Source: JALZKA01 sp963717635
Lineage (GTDB): Bacteria > Actinomycetota > Thermoleophilia > Solirubrobacterales > 70-9
DNA length: 64,000 nt
Assembly (NCBI GenBank): GCA_963717635.1
Contig: OY970347.1
Location: 1,364,001-1,428,000, forward strand
Direction of reading: 5' to 3'
Part shown: positions 55,578 through 63,989 of the stretch, one piece after another
How positions within the stretch are numbered: position 1 is the first letter of the stretch
Layout: the number at the start of each line of letters is the position of its first letter
Made by a program: the position numbers and the translations under genes
Notes under the pieces: generated by a model
What the model saw: only the letters and a program-made list of their open reading frames with translations
Told to the model about the DNA's origin: nothing
Database searches by the model: none

Positions 55578-55847
55578 ATGGGTCTCACGCAGGAAAAGAA
55601 GCAGGAGTTGATCCAGAAGTTCGGTCGCGCCGACGGTGACACCGGCTCGACCGAGGTTCAGGTCGCGCTGCTCACGGAACGGATCAACGAGCTGACCGAG
55701 CACCTGCGCTCGCACAGCAAGGACCACCACTCGCGCCGCGGCCTGCTGATGCTGGTCGGCAAGCGCCGCCGGCTGCTGCGATACCTGGAGAGCGCCGATC
55801 TCGACCGGTACCGCCAGGTCGTCTCAGACCTCGGCCTGCGCCACTAG
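55578..55847 (+). CDS. rpsO: 30S ribosomal protein S15
   Basis: The 89-residue product is S15: GLTQEKKQELIQKFGRADGDTGSTEVQVALLTERINELTEHLRSHSKDHHSRRGLLMLVGKRRRLLRYL. It binds 16S rRNA early in 30S assembly. It is only 14 bases after ribF, with a TAACCT box (55561-55566, overlapping the ribF stop) 11 bases before its ATG as a possible promoter. Confidence 0.97.
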   Translation: MGLTQEKKQELIQKFGRADGDTGSTEVQVALLTERINELTEHLRSHSKDHHSRRGLLMLVGKRRRLLRYLESADLDRYRQVVSDLGLRH

Positions 55848-55889
55848 CCGCGGCGCCCGCCACCAGCGCGGCGCGCGCCTGATTTCGTG

Positions 55890-55918
55890 TTGCGCTTCCG
55901 CTGCGGTGGCAATAGAGT
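55890..55918 (+). promoter_or_regulatory. Promoter of the RCC1-like gene
   Basis: TTGCGC (55890-55895) and TAGAGT (55913-55918) are separated by 17 bases, the classical spacing. The start of transcription should be near 55925, giving a leader of about 30 bases that holds the GAGGAG ribosome-binding site. The promoter partly overlaps the open frame upstream of the true start. Confidence 0.6.
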
Positions 55919-55956
55919 GTCTTGACACCGGGGGAACGATCGCGAGGAGAGCAGGC

Positions 55957-56898
55957 GTGGTTGGTAGGAGGACGGATTCGGGGTTCGCGGTCGGCCGGTG
56001 CGGTGTTGCGCTGAGCGTGACGTTGGCGTTCGGCGTGCTGCTTGTGAGCTCCCCGGGAGCGCTCGCCAGCCACGACTCGATGCATGTCTGCGGCGTCAAG
56101 TTCAACCACGAGGTCGCTTGCTGGGGGCAGGACGACGAGGGCCAGGCGACACCGCCGGCGGCGAGCTTCCGGCAGGTCAGCGCCGGCTACGCCTTCACGT
56201 GCGGCGTCAGGCTCAACGACAAGGTCAAGTGCTGGGGCAACGACGACGACAACCAGGTGAGCGACGCGCCGACGGGGGCAAACTTCCGCTCGCTCAGCGC
56301 CGGGGGCTACCACGCGTGCGCGGTCAAGCGCAGCGACAGAATCGTCTGCTGGGGCAACGACGACGACAACCAGGTGAGCGACGCGCCGACGGGGTCCAAC
56401 TTCCGTAAGGTGAGTTCCGGTGGCTACTGGAGTTGCGGCATCAAGCGCAGCCACAAGGTCGTCTGCTGGGGCAACGACGACTATGCCCAGTTGAGTGACG
56501 CGCCGACGACCAACGTCCGCTCGCTCGACCTCGCCCCGTATCACGCCTGCGGCGTCAAGCGCAGCGACAAGATCGTCTGCTGGGGCAACGACGACTCCTA
56601 CTCCCACCTGGGTGAGGTTCCGACCGGGGCGAACTTCCGCGCCGCCGGCGCCGGCTACGACTACGGCTGCGCGCTGCGGCGCAACCGCAAGATCGTCTGT
56701 TGGGGGAACGACGACGACGGGACGGTCAGCGATGCCCCGAGCGGCAGTTTCCGCGCGCTTGGCGTCGGCTCCGGCAATGGCTGTGGGATCAAGCGACGGG
56801 ACGACCGGGTCATCTGCTGGGGATACGACTCGGTCGGCCAGGTGAGCGACACACCCGGGGCGAGGTTCCGGAAGGTCGACGCTGCCGTCTACGGCTGA
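55957..56898 (+). CDS. Exported seven-bladed RCC1-like beta-propeller protein
   Basis: The 313-residue protein has an N-terminal signal-like segment (GVALSVTLAFGVLLVSSPGALA) and then seven repeats of 36-40 residues, each with a C-x9-C-W core such as CGVKRSDKIVCWGNDD. Repeat count and size fit a closed seven-bladed RCC1/BLIP-II-type propeller; each blade has two Cys that could form a disulfide. I chose GTG 55957 because GAGGAG lies 7 bases upstream; earlier in-frame codons would run through the promoter. The ligand is unknown; extracellular binding or enzyme inhibition are possible. Confidence 0.85.
   Translation: MVGRRTDSGFAVGRCGVALSVTLAFGVLLVSSPGALASHDSMHVCGVKFNHEVACWGQDDEGQATPPAASFRQVSAGYAFTCGVRLNDKVKCWGNDDDNQVSDAPTGANFRSLSAGGYHACAVKRSDRIVCWGNDDDNQVSDAPTGSNFRKVSSGGYWSCGIKRSHKVVCWGNDDYAQLSDAPTTNVRSLDLAPYHACGVKRSDKIVCWGNDDSYSHLGEVPTGANFRAAGAGYDYGCALRRNRKIVCWGNDDDGTVSDAPSGSFRALGVGSGNGCGIKRRDDRVICWGYDSVGQVSDTPGARFRKVDAAVYG
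56230..56394 (+). repeat. 48-base direct repeat within the propeller gene
   Basis: A 48-base stretch at 56230-56277 is repeated without mismatch at 56347-56394, 117 bases or exactly 39 codons later. It covers the conserved part of the second and third blades. Perfect identity at DNA level, including third positions, points to recent duplication or gene conversion of one blade. Confidence 0.75.
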
Positions 56899-57080
56899 GC
56901 GGCCTCGGGCTAACCGGCCGCGACCAGGTCCGACGGGCGCTTCCGGCGCCTGCCGAGACTCCGCCGCGGGCGCCGCGCGGGTCACCGACTCCGTCGAGCT
57001 CGGCAGGCGGCACCCCCGCGTCTTCGACGCCCAGTGGCACGGCCGCAACGCTACCCGGCCGGAGGTCACAGGGAGCCTTG

Positions 57081-57086
57081 TAACAT
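57081..57086 (+). promoter_or_regulatory. -10 box TAACAT of pnp
   Basis: TAACAT predicts a transcript start near 57093 and a leader of about 60 bases. The leader is unusually A-rich and holds a small hairpin, GTCGCC/GGTGAC (57117-57131 region), just before the ribosome-binding site AGAGGA. PNPase genes are often autoregulated through their leader; that is a family inference. The 255-base gap 56899-57153 holds nothing else that I can support. Confidence 0.5.
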
Positions 57087-57153
57087 CCTCTGCGATCCAA
57101 AGATCCAAGCCATTAAGTCGCCAACTGGGTGACTGGAAGAAAAAGAGGAATAA

Positions 57154-59433
57154 ATGAGCATGTTTGACGTGAGCCGTGTCTCGGTTCAGATCGGCGAGAG
57201 CGAGATCTCCTTCGAGACCGGCAAGCTGGCCCGCCAGGCCAGCGGCGCCGTGGTTGTCCAGGCCGGCGACACGATGGTCCTTGCGACCGCGACGGTCGGC
57301 AACCTCCGCGATGTTGACTTTCTGCCCCTGACCGTGGACGTCGAGGAGCGGCACTACGCAGTCGGCAAGATCCCCGGCTCGTTCTTCAGGCGCGAAGCCC
57401 GCGCCGGCGAGAAGGCGACCTTGACCGCCCGCATGATCGACCGTCCGATCCGCCCGCTCTTCCCCAAGGGTTGGCACTTCGAGACGCAGATCGTCTGCCA
57501 GACGATGTCGGCTGAGCACGAGCACCCCTACGACATCCTCGCAATGAACGGCGCGTCCGCCGCGATCGCCGTCTCCGACATCCCGCTGCCCAAGCACGTT
57601 GGTGCGGTCCGGGTCGGCAAGCTCGACGGCGACTTCGTCGTCAACCCGTCCGAGGAGGCGTGGGGAGACCTGGACATGGACCTGGTCGTCTCCGGCACCG
57701 ACGAGGCGATCCTGATGGTCGAATGCGGCGCCAAGTACGTGACCGAGGCCGAGGTCCTGGACGCCCTCGACATCGCTCACGGCGAGATCAAGAAGATCGT
57801 CGCGGCCTTCGACGAGCTGGCCCAGAAGGCCGGCAAGGAGAAGCGCGAGGTCGAGGTCCCCCAGATCGACGAGGACCTGATCGCTCAGATCAAGGACTCA
57901 CACGCCGGCAAGCTCGACGAGGCGACCCAGGTCCCCGACAAGCTCGCCCGCCAGGATGCGATCAAGGTCGTCTCAGACGACGTCCTCGAGACTTACGCCC
58001 CAGCCGGTGAGGGCGACGAGGAGAGCTCCGACCGCAGGGCCGAGGTGGCCCGCGCGTTCGCGAAGCTCGAGAAGGACACGATCCGCCACCGGATCGCGGT
58101 CGAGAAGAAGCGCCCCGACGGTCGCGCCCAGGACGAGATCCGGCCGATCGAGTGTGAGGTCGATGTCTCTCCGCGCGTCCACGGCTCAGCGTTGTTCACG
58201 CGCGGCGAGACCCAGATCCTCTCGAACGTCGCGCTGGGCACCACTCGGATGGACATGAAGGTCGACAACCTCGGCATCCAGGAGCGCAAGACGTTCTTCC
58301 ATCACTACAACTTCCCGCCGTTCTCGGTGGGCGAAGCCGGCTTCATGCGCGGCCCGAAGCGCCGCGACATCGGCCACGGCGCGCTCGCCGAGCGGGCGCT
58401 CTTGGCCACGATTCCCGGCGAGGAGGACTTCCCATACGTGACCCGGATCGTCTCCGAGACGCTGGAGTCGAACGGTTCATCGTCGATGGGCTCGGTCTGC
58501 GCCTCGTCGATGGCCCTTCAGGCCGCTGGTTGCCCGGTCGAGGCACCGGTTGCCGGCGTCGCGATGGGGTTGATCAAGGAAGGCGACGACTACATCGTCC
58601 TGACCGACATCGCCGGCGTCGAGGATCATCTCGGCGACATGGACTTCAAGGTCGCCGGCTCGTCCGAGGGCATCACGGCCCTGCAGATGGACATCAAGAT
58701 CACCGGCGTCACCTTCGACATCCTGCGCGACGCGCTCGAGCAGGCTCGTCAGGGCCGCCTGTTCATCCTCGACAAGATGGCCGAGGCGATCGACGGGCCG
58801 CGCGAGCAGATGTCCGAGCACGCGCCGCGCATCGAGACGATCAAGATCGACTCCGAGAAGATCGGAGCCGTGATCGGCAAGGGCGGCGAGACGATTCGCG
58901 GCATGCAGGAGGAGTTCGAGGCCGAGATCGACATCGATGACGATGGCACCGTGCGGGTCTACGCCCCGACGGGAGCCCAGGTGGATGCCTGCATCGCCCG
59001 GATCGAGTCGATGACCCGCGAGGCCGAGGTCGGGGACACGTTCAAGGGCAAGGTCGTGAAGACCACGACCTTCGGAGCGTTCGTCGAGCTCGTCAAGGGC
59101 ACCGACGGCCTGCTGCACATTTCCAACGTGAAGCCCGGGGAGCGGGTTGACACGGTCGAGGACGTGCTCAGCTCCGGGGACGAGATCGACGTGACCGTGG
59201 TCGAAGTCGACCGCGAGCGCGGCCGGATCGGCCTGCGGCTCTCCGACGACCCCTCGATCGCCGGCAAGTCGGCCGAGGACCTTTCGAAGGAAGGCACCGG
59301 CGACCCGACGATGGGCGGCGGTGGTCGCGGAAACGGCGGTGGCGGACGCGGCGGGCGAGGACGTGAGCGCCTTGACGGCGGTGGCGGTGGCGGCCGGGGC
59401 GGCCGCGATCGCGAGCGCGGCGGGCGTCGCTAG
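57154..59433 (+). CDS. pnp: Polyribonucleotide nucleotidyltransferase (PNPase)
   Basis: PNPase degrades RNA from the 3' end using phosphate and can also add tails. The 759-residue protein has two RNase PH-like domains (GKIPGSFFRREARAG in the first; SSMGSVCASSMALQAAG and GVEDHLGDMDFKVAG in the second), an intervening helical domain, a KH domain (IGAVIGKGGETIRGMQEE) and an S1 domain (GDTFKGKVVKTTTFGAFVEL). The last 45 residues are Gly/Arg-rich with RGG-like units, likely extra RNA contact. The ATG has AGAGGA 5 bases upstream in an A-rich leader. Confidence 0.97.
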   Translation: MSMFDVSRVSVQIGESEISFETGKLARQASGAVVVQAGDTMVLATATVGNLRDVDFLPLTVDVEERHYAVGKIPGSFFRREARAGEKATLTARMIDRPIRPLFPKGWHFETQIVCQTMSAEHEHPYDILAMNGASAAIAVSDIPLPKHVGAVRVGKLDGDFVVNPSEEAWGDLDMDLVVSGTDEAILMVECGAKYVTEAEVLDALDIAHGEIKKIVAAFDELAQKAGKEKREVEVPQIDEDLIAQIKDSHAGKLDEATQVPDKLARQDAIKVVSDDVLETYAPAGEGDEESSDRRAEVARAFAKLEKDTIRHRIAVEKKRPDGRAQDEIRPIECEVDVSPRVHGSALFTRGETQILSNVALGTTRMDMKVDNLGIQERKTFFHHYNFPPFSVGEAGFMRGPKRRDIGHGALAERALLATIPGEEDFPYVTRIVSETLESNGSSSMGSVCASSMALQAAGCPVEAPVAGVAMGLIKEGDDYIVLTDIAGVEDHLGDMDFKVAGSSEGITALQMDIKITGVTFDILRDALEQARQGRLFILDKMAEAIDGPREQMSEHAPRIETIKIDSEKIGAVIGKGGETIRGMQEEFEAEIDIDDDGTVRVYAPTGAQVDACIARIESMTREAEVGDTFKGKVVKTTTFGAFVELVKGTDGLLHISNVKPGERVDTVEDVLSSGDEIDVTVVEVDRERGRIGLRLSDDPSIAGKSAEDLSKEGTGDPTMGGGGRGNGGGGRGGRGRERLDGGGGGGRGGRDRERGGRR

Positions 59434-59445
59434 ACCCCCTTCGCG

Positions 59446-60729
59446 TTGAGCTCGCTTCCTGAGAACGTTCGGCTCTCCGAGCTATCGAATGGCGTGCGGG
59501 TCGTGACCGAGGCCGTGCCCTCGGTGCGATCCGTCGCCCTCGGACTCTGGGTCCGGACCGGCTCCCGCGACGAGGGCCCTGGGCAGGAGGGCCTCTCGCA
59601 CTTCCTCGAGCACCTGTTGTTCAAGGGCACCGAGCGCTACTCGGCAATCGAGATCTCGGAGCGCTTCGACGGCATGGGCGCGGCGGCAAATGCCGCGACC
59701 AGCAAGGAGTCCACCCACATCCACGCTCGGTTCCTGGACGAGCACACCGACGAAGCCTTTGACCTGATGGCCGAGATGATGCTCGGCCCGACGTTTCCGG
59801 ACATCGACTCTGAGCGCGAGGTCGTGCTTGAGGAAATCGCGATGTACGAGGATGAGCCCTCCGATCGGGTTCACGACTTCCTGGCGGAGGCGATCTACGG
59901 CGAGCATCCGCTCGGCCGCCGCGTGCTGGGCAAGGCCGACGTCATCGGGTCGATCCCGGTGCCGAAGATCGCCGATTTCCACCGCGGACGCTACGTGGCC
60001 GGGAACCTGGTGGTCGCCGCCGCCGGGCATGTCGAGCACGATCGGATCGTCGCCCTGGCCGAGCAGCTGGTCGAGCCGCCCGCGGGCACCGTCCCCGATG
60101 TGAACGGCGGCGAGCCCACCCCCGACCGTCGGCTTCGCTTCCACTCGAAGGACACGGAGCAGTTCCACATCTGCTTCGGCGCCCCCGGCATCTCGCGCGC
60201 CGACGAGCGCCGGTTCACCCTGGCCGTCGTCGACTCCGCGTTCGGCGGCTCCGTGTCCTCGAGACTGTTCCGCGAAGTGCGCGAGAAGCGTGGCCTCGCC
60301 TACGCCGTCGGCTCCTACTCGGAGCAGTACCTCGACCGTGGCACCGTCGCGATGTACGTCGGCACCCGCGAGGACAACGTCGCCGAGGCCTGCGAGATCA
60401 TCGGCCGCGAGCTCGCCACGCTGCGCGACGACGGGATTCGCGGCGAGGAGCTTGAGCGCGCGAAGGAGCACGTCAAGGGCCGGATGGTCCTCGGCATGGA
60501 ATCCACAGCCGCGCGGATGTCGCGCGTCGCGCGGTCGGTCCTGTTCGACACACCGCTGCTGTCGATCGACGAGCTGCTCGCTCGGGTCGATGCCGTCGGT
60601 GAGGAGGACATCGCCTCGTTTGCAGCCGAGTTCTACGATCCGGCCCGCTTCTCGGCGGCGTGCATCGGCAAGGACGAGGACTGCTTCCGCACCGCCGCGG
60701 GGGCCGTCTCCGAAGCACTGGTCGCATGA
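59446..60729 (+). CDS. M16-family zinc peptidase
   Basis: The 427-residue protein is a pitrilysin-type peptidase with the inverted zinc motif HFLEHLLFKGT (HxxEH near residue 53) and the distant Glu in the EREVVLEEIAMYEDEP segment. The C-terminal half keeps the R/Y motif (LFREVREKRGLAYAVGSYSEQY) needed for substrate binding, so it should be a complete single-chain subunit. Homologues lie next to pnp in many bacteria. The TTG start at 59446 comes 12 bases after the pnp stop. The stop overlaps dapB as ATGA. Confidence 0.93.
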   Translation: MSSLPENVRLSELSNGVRVVTEAVPSVRSVALGLWVRTGSRDEGPGQEGLSHFLEHLLFKGTERYSAIEISERFDGMGAAANAATSKESTHIHARFLDEHTDEAFDLMAEMMLGPTFPDIDSEREVVLEEIAMYEDEPSDRVHDFLAEAIYGEHPLGRRVLGKADVIGSIPVPKIADFHRGRYVAGNLVVAAAGHVEHDRIVALAEQLVEPPAGTVPDVNGGEPTPDRRLRFHSKDTEQFHICFGAPGISRADERRFTLAVVDSAFGGSVSSRLFREVREKRGLAYAVGSYSEQYLDRGTVAMYVGTREDNVAEACEIIGRELATLRDDGIRGEELERAKEHVKGRMVLGMESTAARMSRVARSVLFDTPLLSIDELLARVDAVGEEDIASFAAEFYDPARFSAACIGKDEDCFRTAAGAVSEALVA

Positions 60730-61406
60730 CCCGCGTGGTCGTCGCCGGCGCCTCGGGCCGAATGGGGGCGACCAGCTGCGACGCGATCGAGGCGGCTGAC
60801 GACCTCGAGCTGACCGGACGTGCCGACCCCGCGCTTGGCGCCGAGCTCTCAGAGCTCGTGGGCGACGCCGACGTTGTCGTCGATTTCACGACCCCTGACG
60901 CGGCGCCCGGCAACGTTCGGACCTGCGTGAAGGCCGGCGTCCACGCCGTGGTCGGCACCACCGGGTTCGATCACGAGCCGCTCCGTGCGGCCGCGGCGGA
61001 TGCCGGGGGAGGGGCGAACGTGCTGGTGGTGCCGAACTTCGCGATCGGCGCGGTCCTGATGATGCGCTTCGCGGCCGAGGCCGCCGCCCAGATGCCCGAG
61101 GCCGAGATCGTCGAGCTTCACCACGACGGCAAGCTCGATGCCCCCTCGGGCACGGCCAAGCGGACTGCGGAGCTGATCGACGAGGCGGGTGGCAACGTTC
61201 ACGACCCGATCCATTCGGTCCGACTCCCGGGCCTGGTCGCGCACCAGGAAGTGATCTTCGGCGCCGAGGGCCAAACCCTCACGATCCGCCACGACTCGAT
61301 CGACCGTTCCTCGTTCATGCCGGGCGTGCTGCTGGCCGTCCGTCGCGTCGGCTCGCTTCCCGAGGCCTTCACGGTGGGCCTCGAGGCCTGTCTCGATCGG
61401 GGATAA
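60726..61406 (+). CDS. dapB: 4-hydroxy-tetrahydrodipicolinate reductase
   Basis: DapB reduces the DapA product in lysine and diaminopimelate synthesis, which also supplies peptidoglycan. The 226-residue protein has the NAD(P)-binding GASGRMG, VVGTTGF, FAIGAVLMMRF and the catalytic ELHHDGKLDAPSGTA. It is followed after 7 bases by dapA with its own possible promoter (GATAAT), so the two can be made together or separately. ATG 60726 overlaps the M16 stop. Confidence 0.95.
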   Translation: MTRVVVAGASGRMGATSCDAIEAADDLELTGRADPALGAELSELVGDADVVVDFTTPDAAPGNVRTCVKAGVHAVVGTTGFDHEPLRAAAADAGGGANVLVVPNFAIGAVLMMRFAAEAAAQMPEAEIVELHHDGKLDAPSGTAKRTAELIDEAGGNVHDPIHSVRLPGLVAHQEVIFGAEGQTLTIRHDSIDRSSFMPGVLLAVRRVGSLPEAFTVGLEACLDRG

Positions 61407-61407
61407 T
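61402..61407 (+). promoter_or_regulatory. -10 box GATAAT of dapA
   Basis: GATAAT ends 6 bases before the dapA ATG, the leaderless distance; it overlaps the TAA stop of dapB. It is one mismatch from TATAAT. Confidence 0.45.
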
Positions 61408-61413
61408 CGGCCG

Positions 61414-62280
61414 ATGGCGCACTTCTCAGGCGTGATCACCGCGATGGTGACGCCGTTCACCGACGACGGGTCCGTGGACCTCGAGCGCGCCACGGCACTT
61501 GCCGCGCATCTGGTCGCCCACGGCTCGCACGGATTGGTCATTGCCGGGACCACCGGGGAGTCGCCGACGCTGGACGACACCGAAAAGCTCCGCCTCCTCG
61601 AGGCAGTCCTCGACGAGGTCGGGGACGACGCAACCGTGATCGCCGGGACCGGCTCCAACGACACCCAGCATACGGTCGAGCTGACCGGCCGCGCTGCACG
61701 AGCGGGGGCCCACGGCGTCCTCGTCGTCACGCCGTATTACAACAAGCCGAACGAGGCCGGGCTGCGGGCCCACTTCGCTGCCGCCGCGGAGGCTGCCGGC
61801 GACACGCCGGTCGTGCTCTACAACATCCCGTCGCGGTCCGTGCTCAACCTCCCCCCGGAGCTGCTCGCCTCGCTCGCTGCCGAGATCCCGAACGTGGTCG
61901 CGGTCAAGCAGGCCAACAACGACGACCTGGGCCCGATCGAGGGCCTCGATCTGCTGGCGGGGAACGACGAGATCTTCGCCCGCTGCCTCGAGCTGGGCGG
62001 CACCGGCGGCATCCTGGTCGCCTCGCACGTCGTCGGCGACGCGATGCGTGCGATCTACGACGCGGCCACCTCGGACGACCACGAGCGCGCCCGCGAGATC
62101 GATGCCGGCCTGAAGCCCGTCTACGAGGCGCTGACGGTGACGGCCAATCCGATCCCGGTCAAGGCTGCGCTCGAGATGCGCGGGCTGATCGGCGGCGCGC
62201 TGCGCCTGCCGATGGTGGCCGCGACGGAAGCCGAGCGCGAGGTCGTGCGCGGCGCCCTGGAGGCGGTGCCGACCGCGTGA
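61414..62280 (+). CDS. dapA: 4-hydroxy-tetrahydrodipicolinate synthase
   Basis: DapA condenses pyruvate with aspartate semialdehyde. The 288-residue protein has the TIM-barrel signatures: GTTGESPTLDDTEK near residue 46, VTPYYNKPNEAGL, YNIPSRS and the Schiff-base Lys in VAVKQANND. The GTDD-like C-terminal helices are present. The ATG is supported by the GATAAT box. The stop overlaps the RNase J start as GTGA. Confidence 0.96.
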   Translation: MAHFSGVITAMVTPFTDDGSVDLERATALAAHLVAHGSHGLVIAGTTGESPTLDDTEKLRLLEAVLDEVGDDATVIAGTGSNDTQHTVELTGRAARAGAHGVLVVTPYYNKPNEAGLRAHFAAAAEAAGDTPVVLYNIPSRSVLNLPPELLASLAAEIPNVVAVKQANNDDLGPIEGLDLLAGNDEIFARCLELGGTGGILVASHVVGDAMRAIYDAATSDDHERAREIDAGLKPVYEALTVTANPIPVKAALEMRGLIGGALRLPMVAATEAEREVVRGALEAVPTA

Positions 62281-63947
62281 AACAGGGGGCTGTCCGGATT
62301 CTTCCCCTGGGCGGTCTCGGGGAGATCGGCAAGAACATGACGGCGGTCGAGTGCGACGGCCGCATCGTGATCGTCGACGCCGGCGTGATGTTCCCGACCG
62401 CCGAGATGCTTGGCATCGACCTGGTCCTGCCGGACTTCACCTGCCTGCGCGAACGCCGCGACGACATCGATGCGATCGTCCTGACCCATGGCCACGAGGA
62501 CCACGTTGGCGCCCTCCCATACGTGCTGCGCGAGCTCGGCATCCCCGACGCCATCTACGGAGGGCCGCTGACGCTGGGGCTCGTGCGATCGAAGCTCGAG
62601 GAGCGAAAGATCCGCGATGCGCCGCTGAAGGTGCTGGAGCCGGGCGAGCGCGCCAGGGCAGGGCCGTTCGAGATCGAAACGATCCACATGTCGCATTCGA
62701 TCCCGGATGCGCGAGCAGTCGCGCTTCACACCAAGCTCGGGGCGATCCTGATCACCGGCGACTACCGCTTCGACCAGACCCCCGTGGACGGCCAACCGGC
62801 GGATATCGCCCGGCTTGCGCAGTTGGGATCGGAGGGCGTGCTCTGCCTGTGCGGTGACTCGACCAACGCCGACCGCCCGGGAGTGGTGGCCTCCGAGATG
62901 AGCGTGGGTCCGGCGCTGTCAGCGGTCTTCGCGGGCTGCGAGGGCCGGATCATCGTCACCTGCTTCGCCTCGAACGTCCACCGCGTGCAGCAGGTAATCG
63001 ACGCCGCGACCGGGCACGACCGCAAGGTCGCGCTCGTTGGCCGTTCGATGCGCAAGAACTTCAACATCGCATCCAATCTCGGCATGGCGAACGCGCCCCA
63101 GGGGCTGCTGATCCAGCCCAAGGAGATCGAGGACTACCCGGACGGCAAGGTGATCGCGGTCTGCACCGGCAGCCAGGGCGAGCCGCTCTCGGCGCTGCGG
63201 CGCATGGCCTTCAACGACCACCGCGACGTTGAGCTGCATTCCGGCGACACGATCATCTTCTCCGCCTCGCCGATTCCCGGTAACGAGCGGTCGGTAAACG
63301 AGACGATCGACAAGATCTACGAGATCGGCGCCACCGTCGTCACCGCGGCCGACGCGCCGATCCACGTCTCGGGCCACGGGTCGCGCGAGGAGCTGAAGCT
63401 GATGCTGAACCTGACGCGGCCGCGCTACGTGTTCCCCTTCCACGGCGACCACAAGCGGATCCGGCTCCACGCCGAGCTGGCCGAGGCCGTCGGGATCGAG
63501 TCCGAGCGGATCTTCAAGGGCCGCAACGGCCTGGCGCTCGACATCGACGCCGACGGAGCCCGGTTCACCGACGACTTCCACGCCGGGATGATCTTCGTCG
63601 ACGGCGTCGACATTGGCGACCCGGACGACGTCGCGCTGCGCGACCGCCGGACGCTCTCCGGCGACGGCATTCTGATCGTCGTCGCCACGGTCTCCTCCGA
63701 CAACGGCGAATCGGTCGCCGATCCCGAGGTGATGTTCAGGGGCGTTCCGTTCATCGAGGGCGAGGAGGGCGCCGAGCTGATCGAGGAGCTCCGCGATGTC
63801 GTCGCCGACGTTCTGGCCGACGCCGCCGACGACGGCGTCCGCGAGGCCGCCCTGCTCCAGGAGGACATCCACGACGACGTCGCCGAGTTCATCTACGAGC
63901 GCCTGAAGCGGCGGCCGATGGTGCTGCCGGTCGTCGTCGAGGTGTAA
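62277..63947 (+). CDS. rnj: Ribonuclease J
   Basis: RNase J is an endo- and 5'-exoribonuclease that processes mRNA and rRNA. The 556-residue metallo-beta-lactamase/beta-CASP protein has PLGGLGEIGKNM, the zinc motif LTHGHEDHVGALP near residue 70, HSIPDARAVALHT, ITGDYRFDQTPVDG, CTGSQGEP and HVSGHGSREELKLM, then a C-terminal domain. The GTG start overlaps the dapA stop. Together with pnp and RNase Z, several RNA-processing enzymes lie in this window. A hairpin follows it. Confidence 0.95.
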   Translation: MKQGAVRILPLGGLGEIGKNMTAVECDGRIVIVDAGVMFPTAEMLGIDLVLPDFTCLRERRDDIDAIVLTHGHEDHVGALPYVLRELGIPDAIYGGPLTLGLVRSKLEERKIRDAPLKVLEPGERARAGPFEIETIHMSHSIPDARAVALHTKLGAILITGDYRFDQTPVDGQPADIARLAQLGSEGVLCLCGDSTNADRPGVVASEMSVGPALSAVFAGCEGRIIVTCFASNVHRVQQVIDAATGHDRKVALVGRSMRKNFNIASNLGMANAPQGLLIQPKEIEDYPDGKVIAVCTGSQGEPLSALRRMAFNDHRDVELHSGDTIIFSASPIPGNERSVNETIDKIYEIGATVVTAADAPIHVSGHGSREELKLMLNLTRPRYVFPFHGDHKRIRLHAELAEAVGIESERIFKGRNGLALDIDADGARFTDDFHAGMIFVDGVDIGDPDDVALRDRRTLSGDGILIVVATVSSDNGESVADPEVMFRGVPFIEGEEGAELIEELRDVVADVLADAADDGVREAALLQEDIHDDVAEFIYERLKRRPMVLPVVVEV

Positions 63948-63948
63948 A

Positions 63949-63989
63949 AGGCCCGCCGGCTCCAGGGAGGGAGAAGAACCGGCGGGCCT
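63949..63989 (+). terminator. Hairpin after RNase J
   Basis: AGGCCCGCCGG (63949-63959) and CCGGCGGGCCT (63979-63989) are 11-base inverted arms with a 19-base purine-rich loop that holds AGGGAGGGAG. No T-run follows before the window ends. It could end the dap-RNase J transcript; the window stops 11 bases later, so the next gene cannot be judged. Confidence 0.55.

Noticed and set aside
56080..56890. Regular repeats in the RCC1-like gene as a possible CRISPR array
   Set aside because: The period is codon-based (117 bases or so), the open frame is uninterrupted, and spacers are similar to one another rather than unique.
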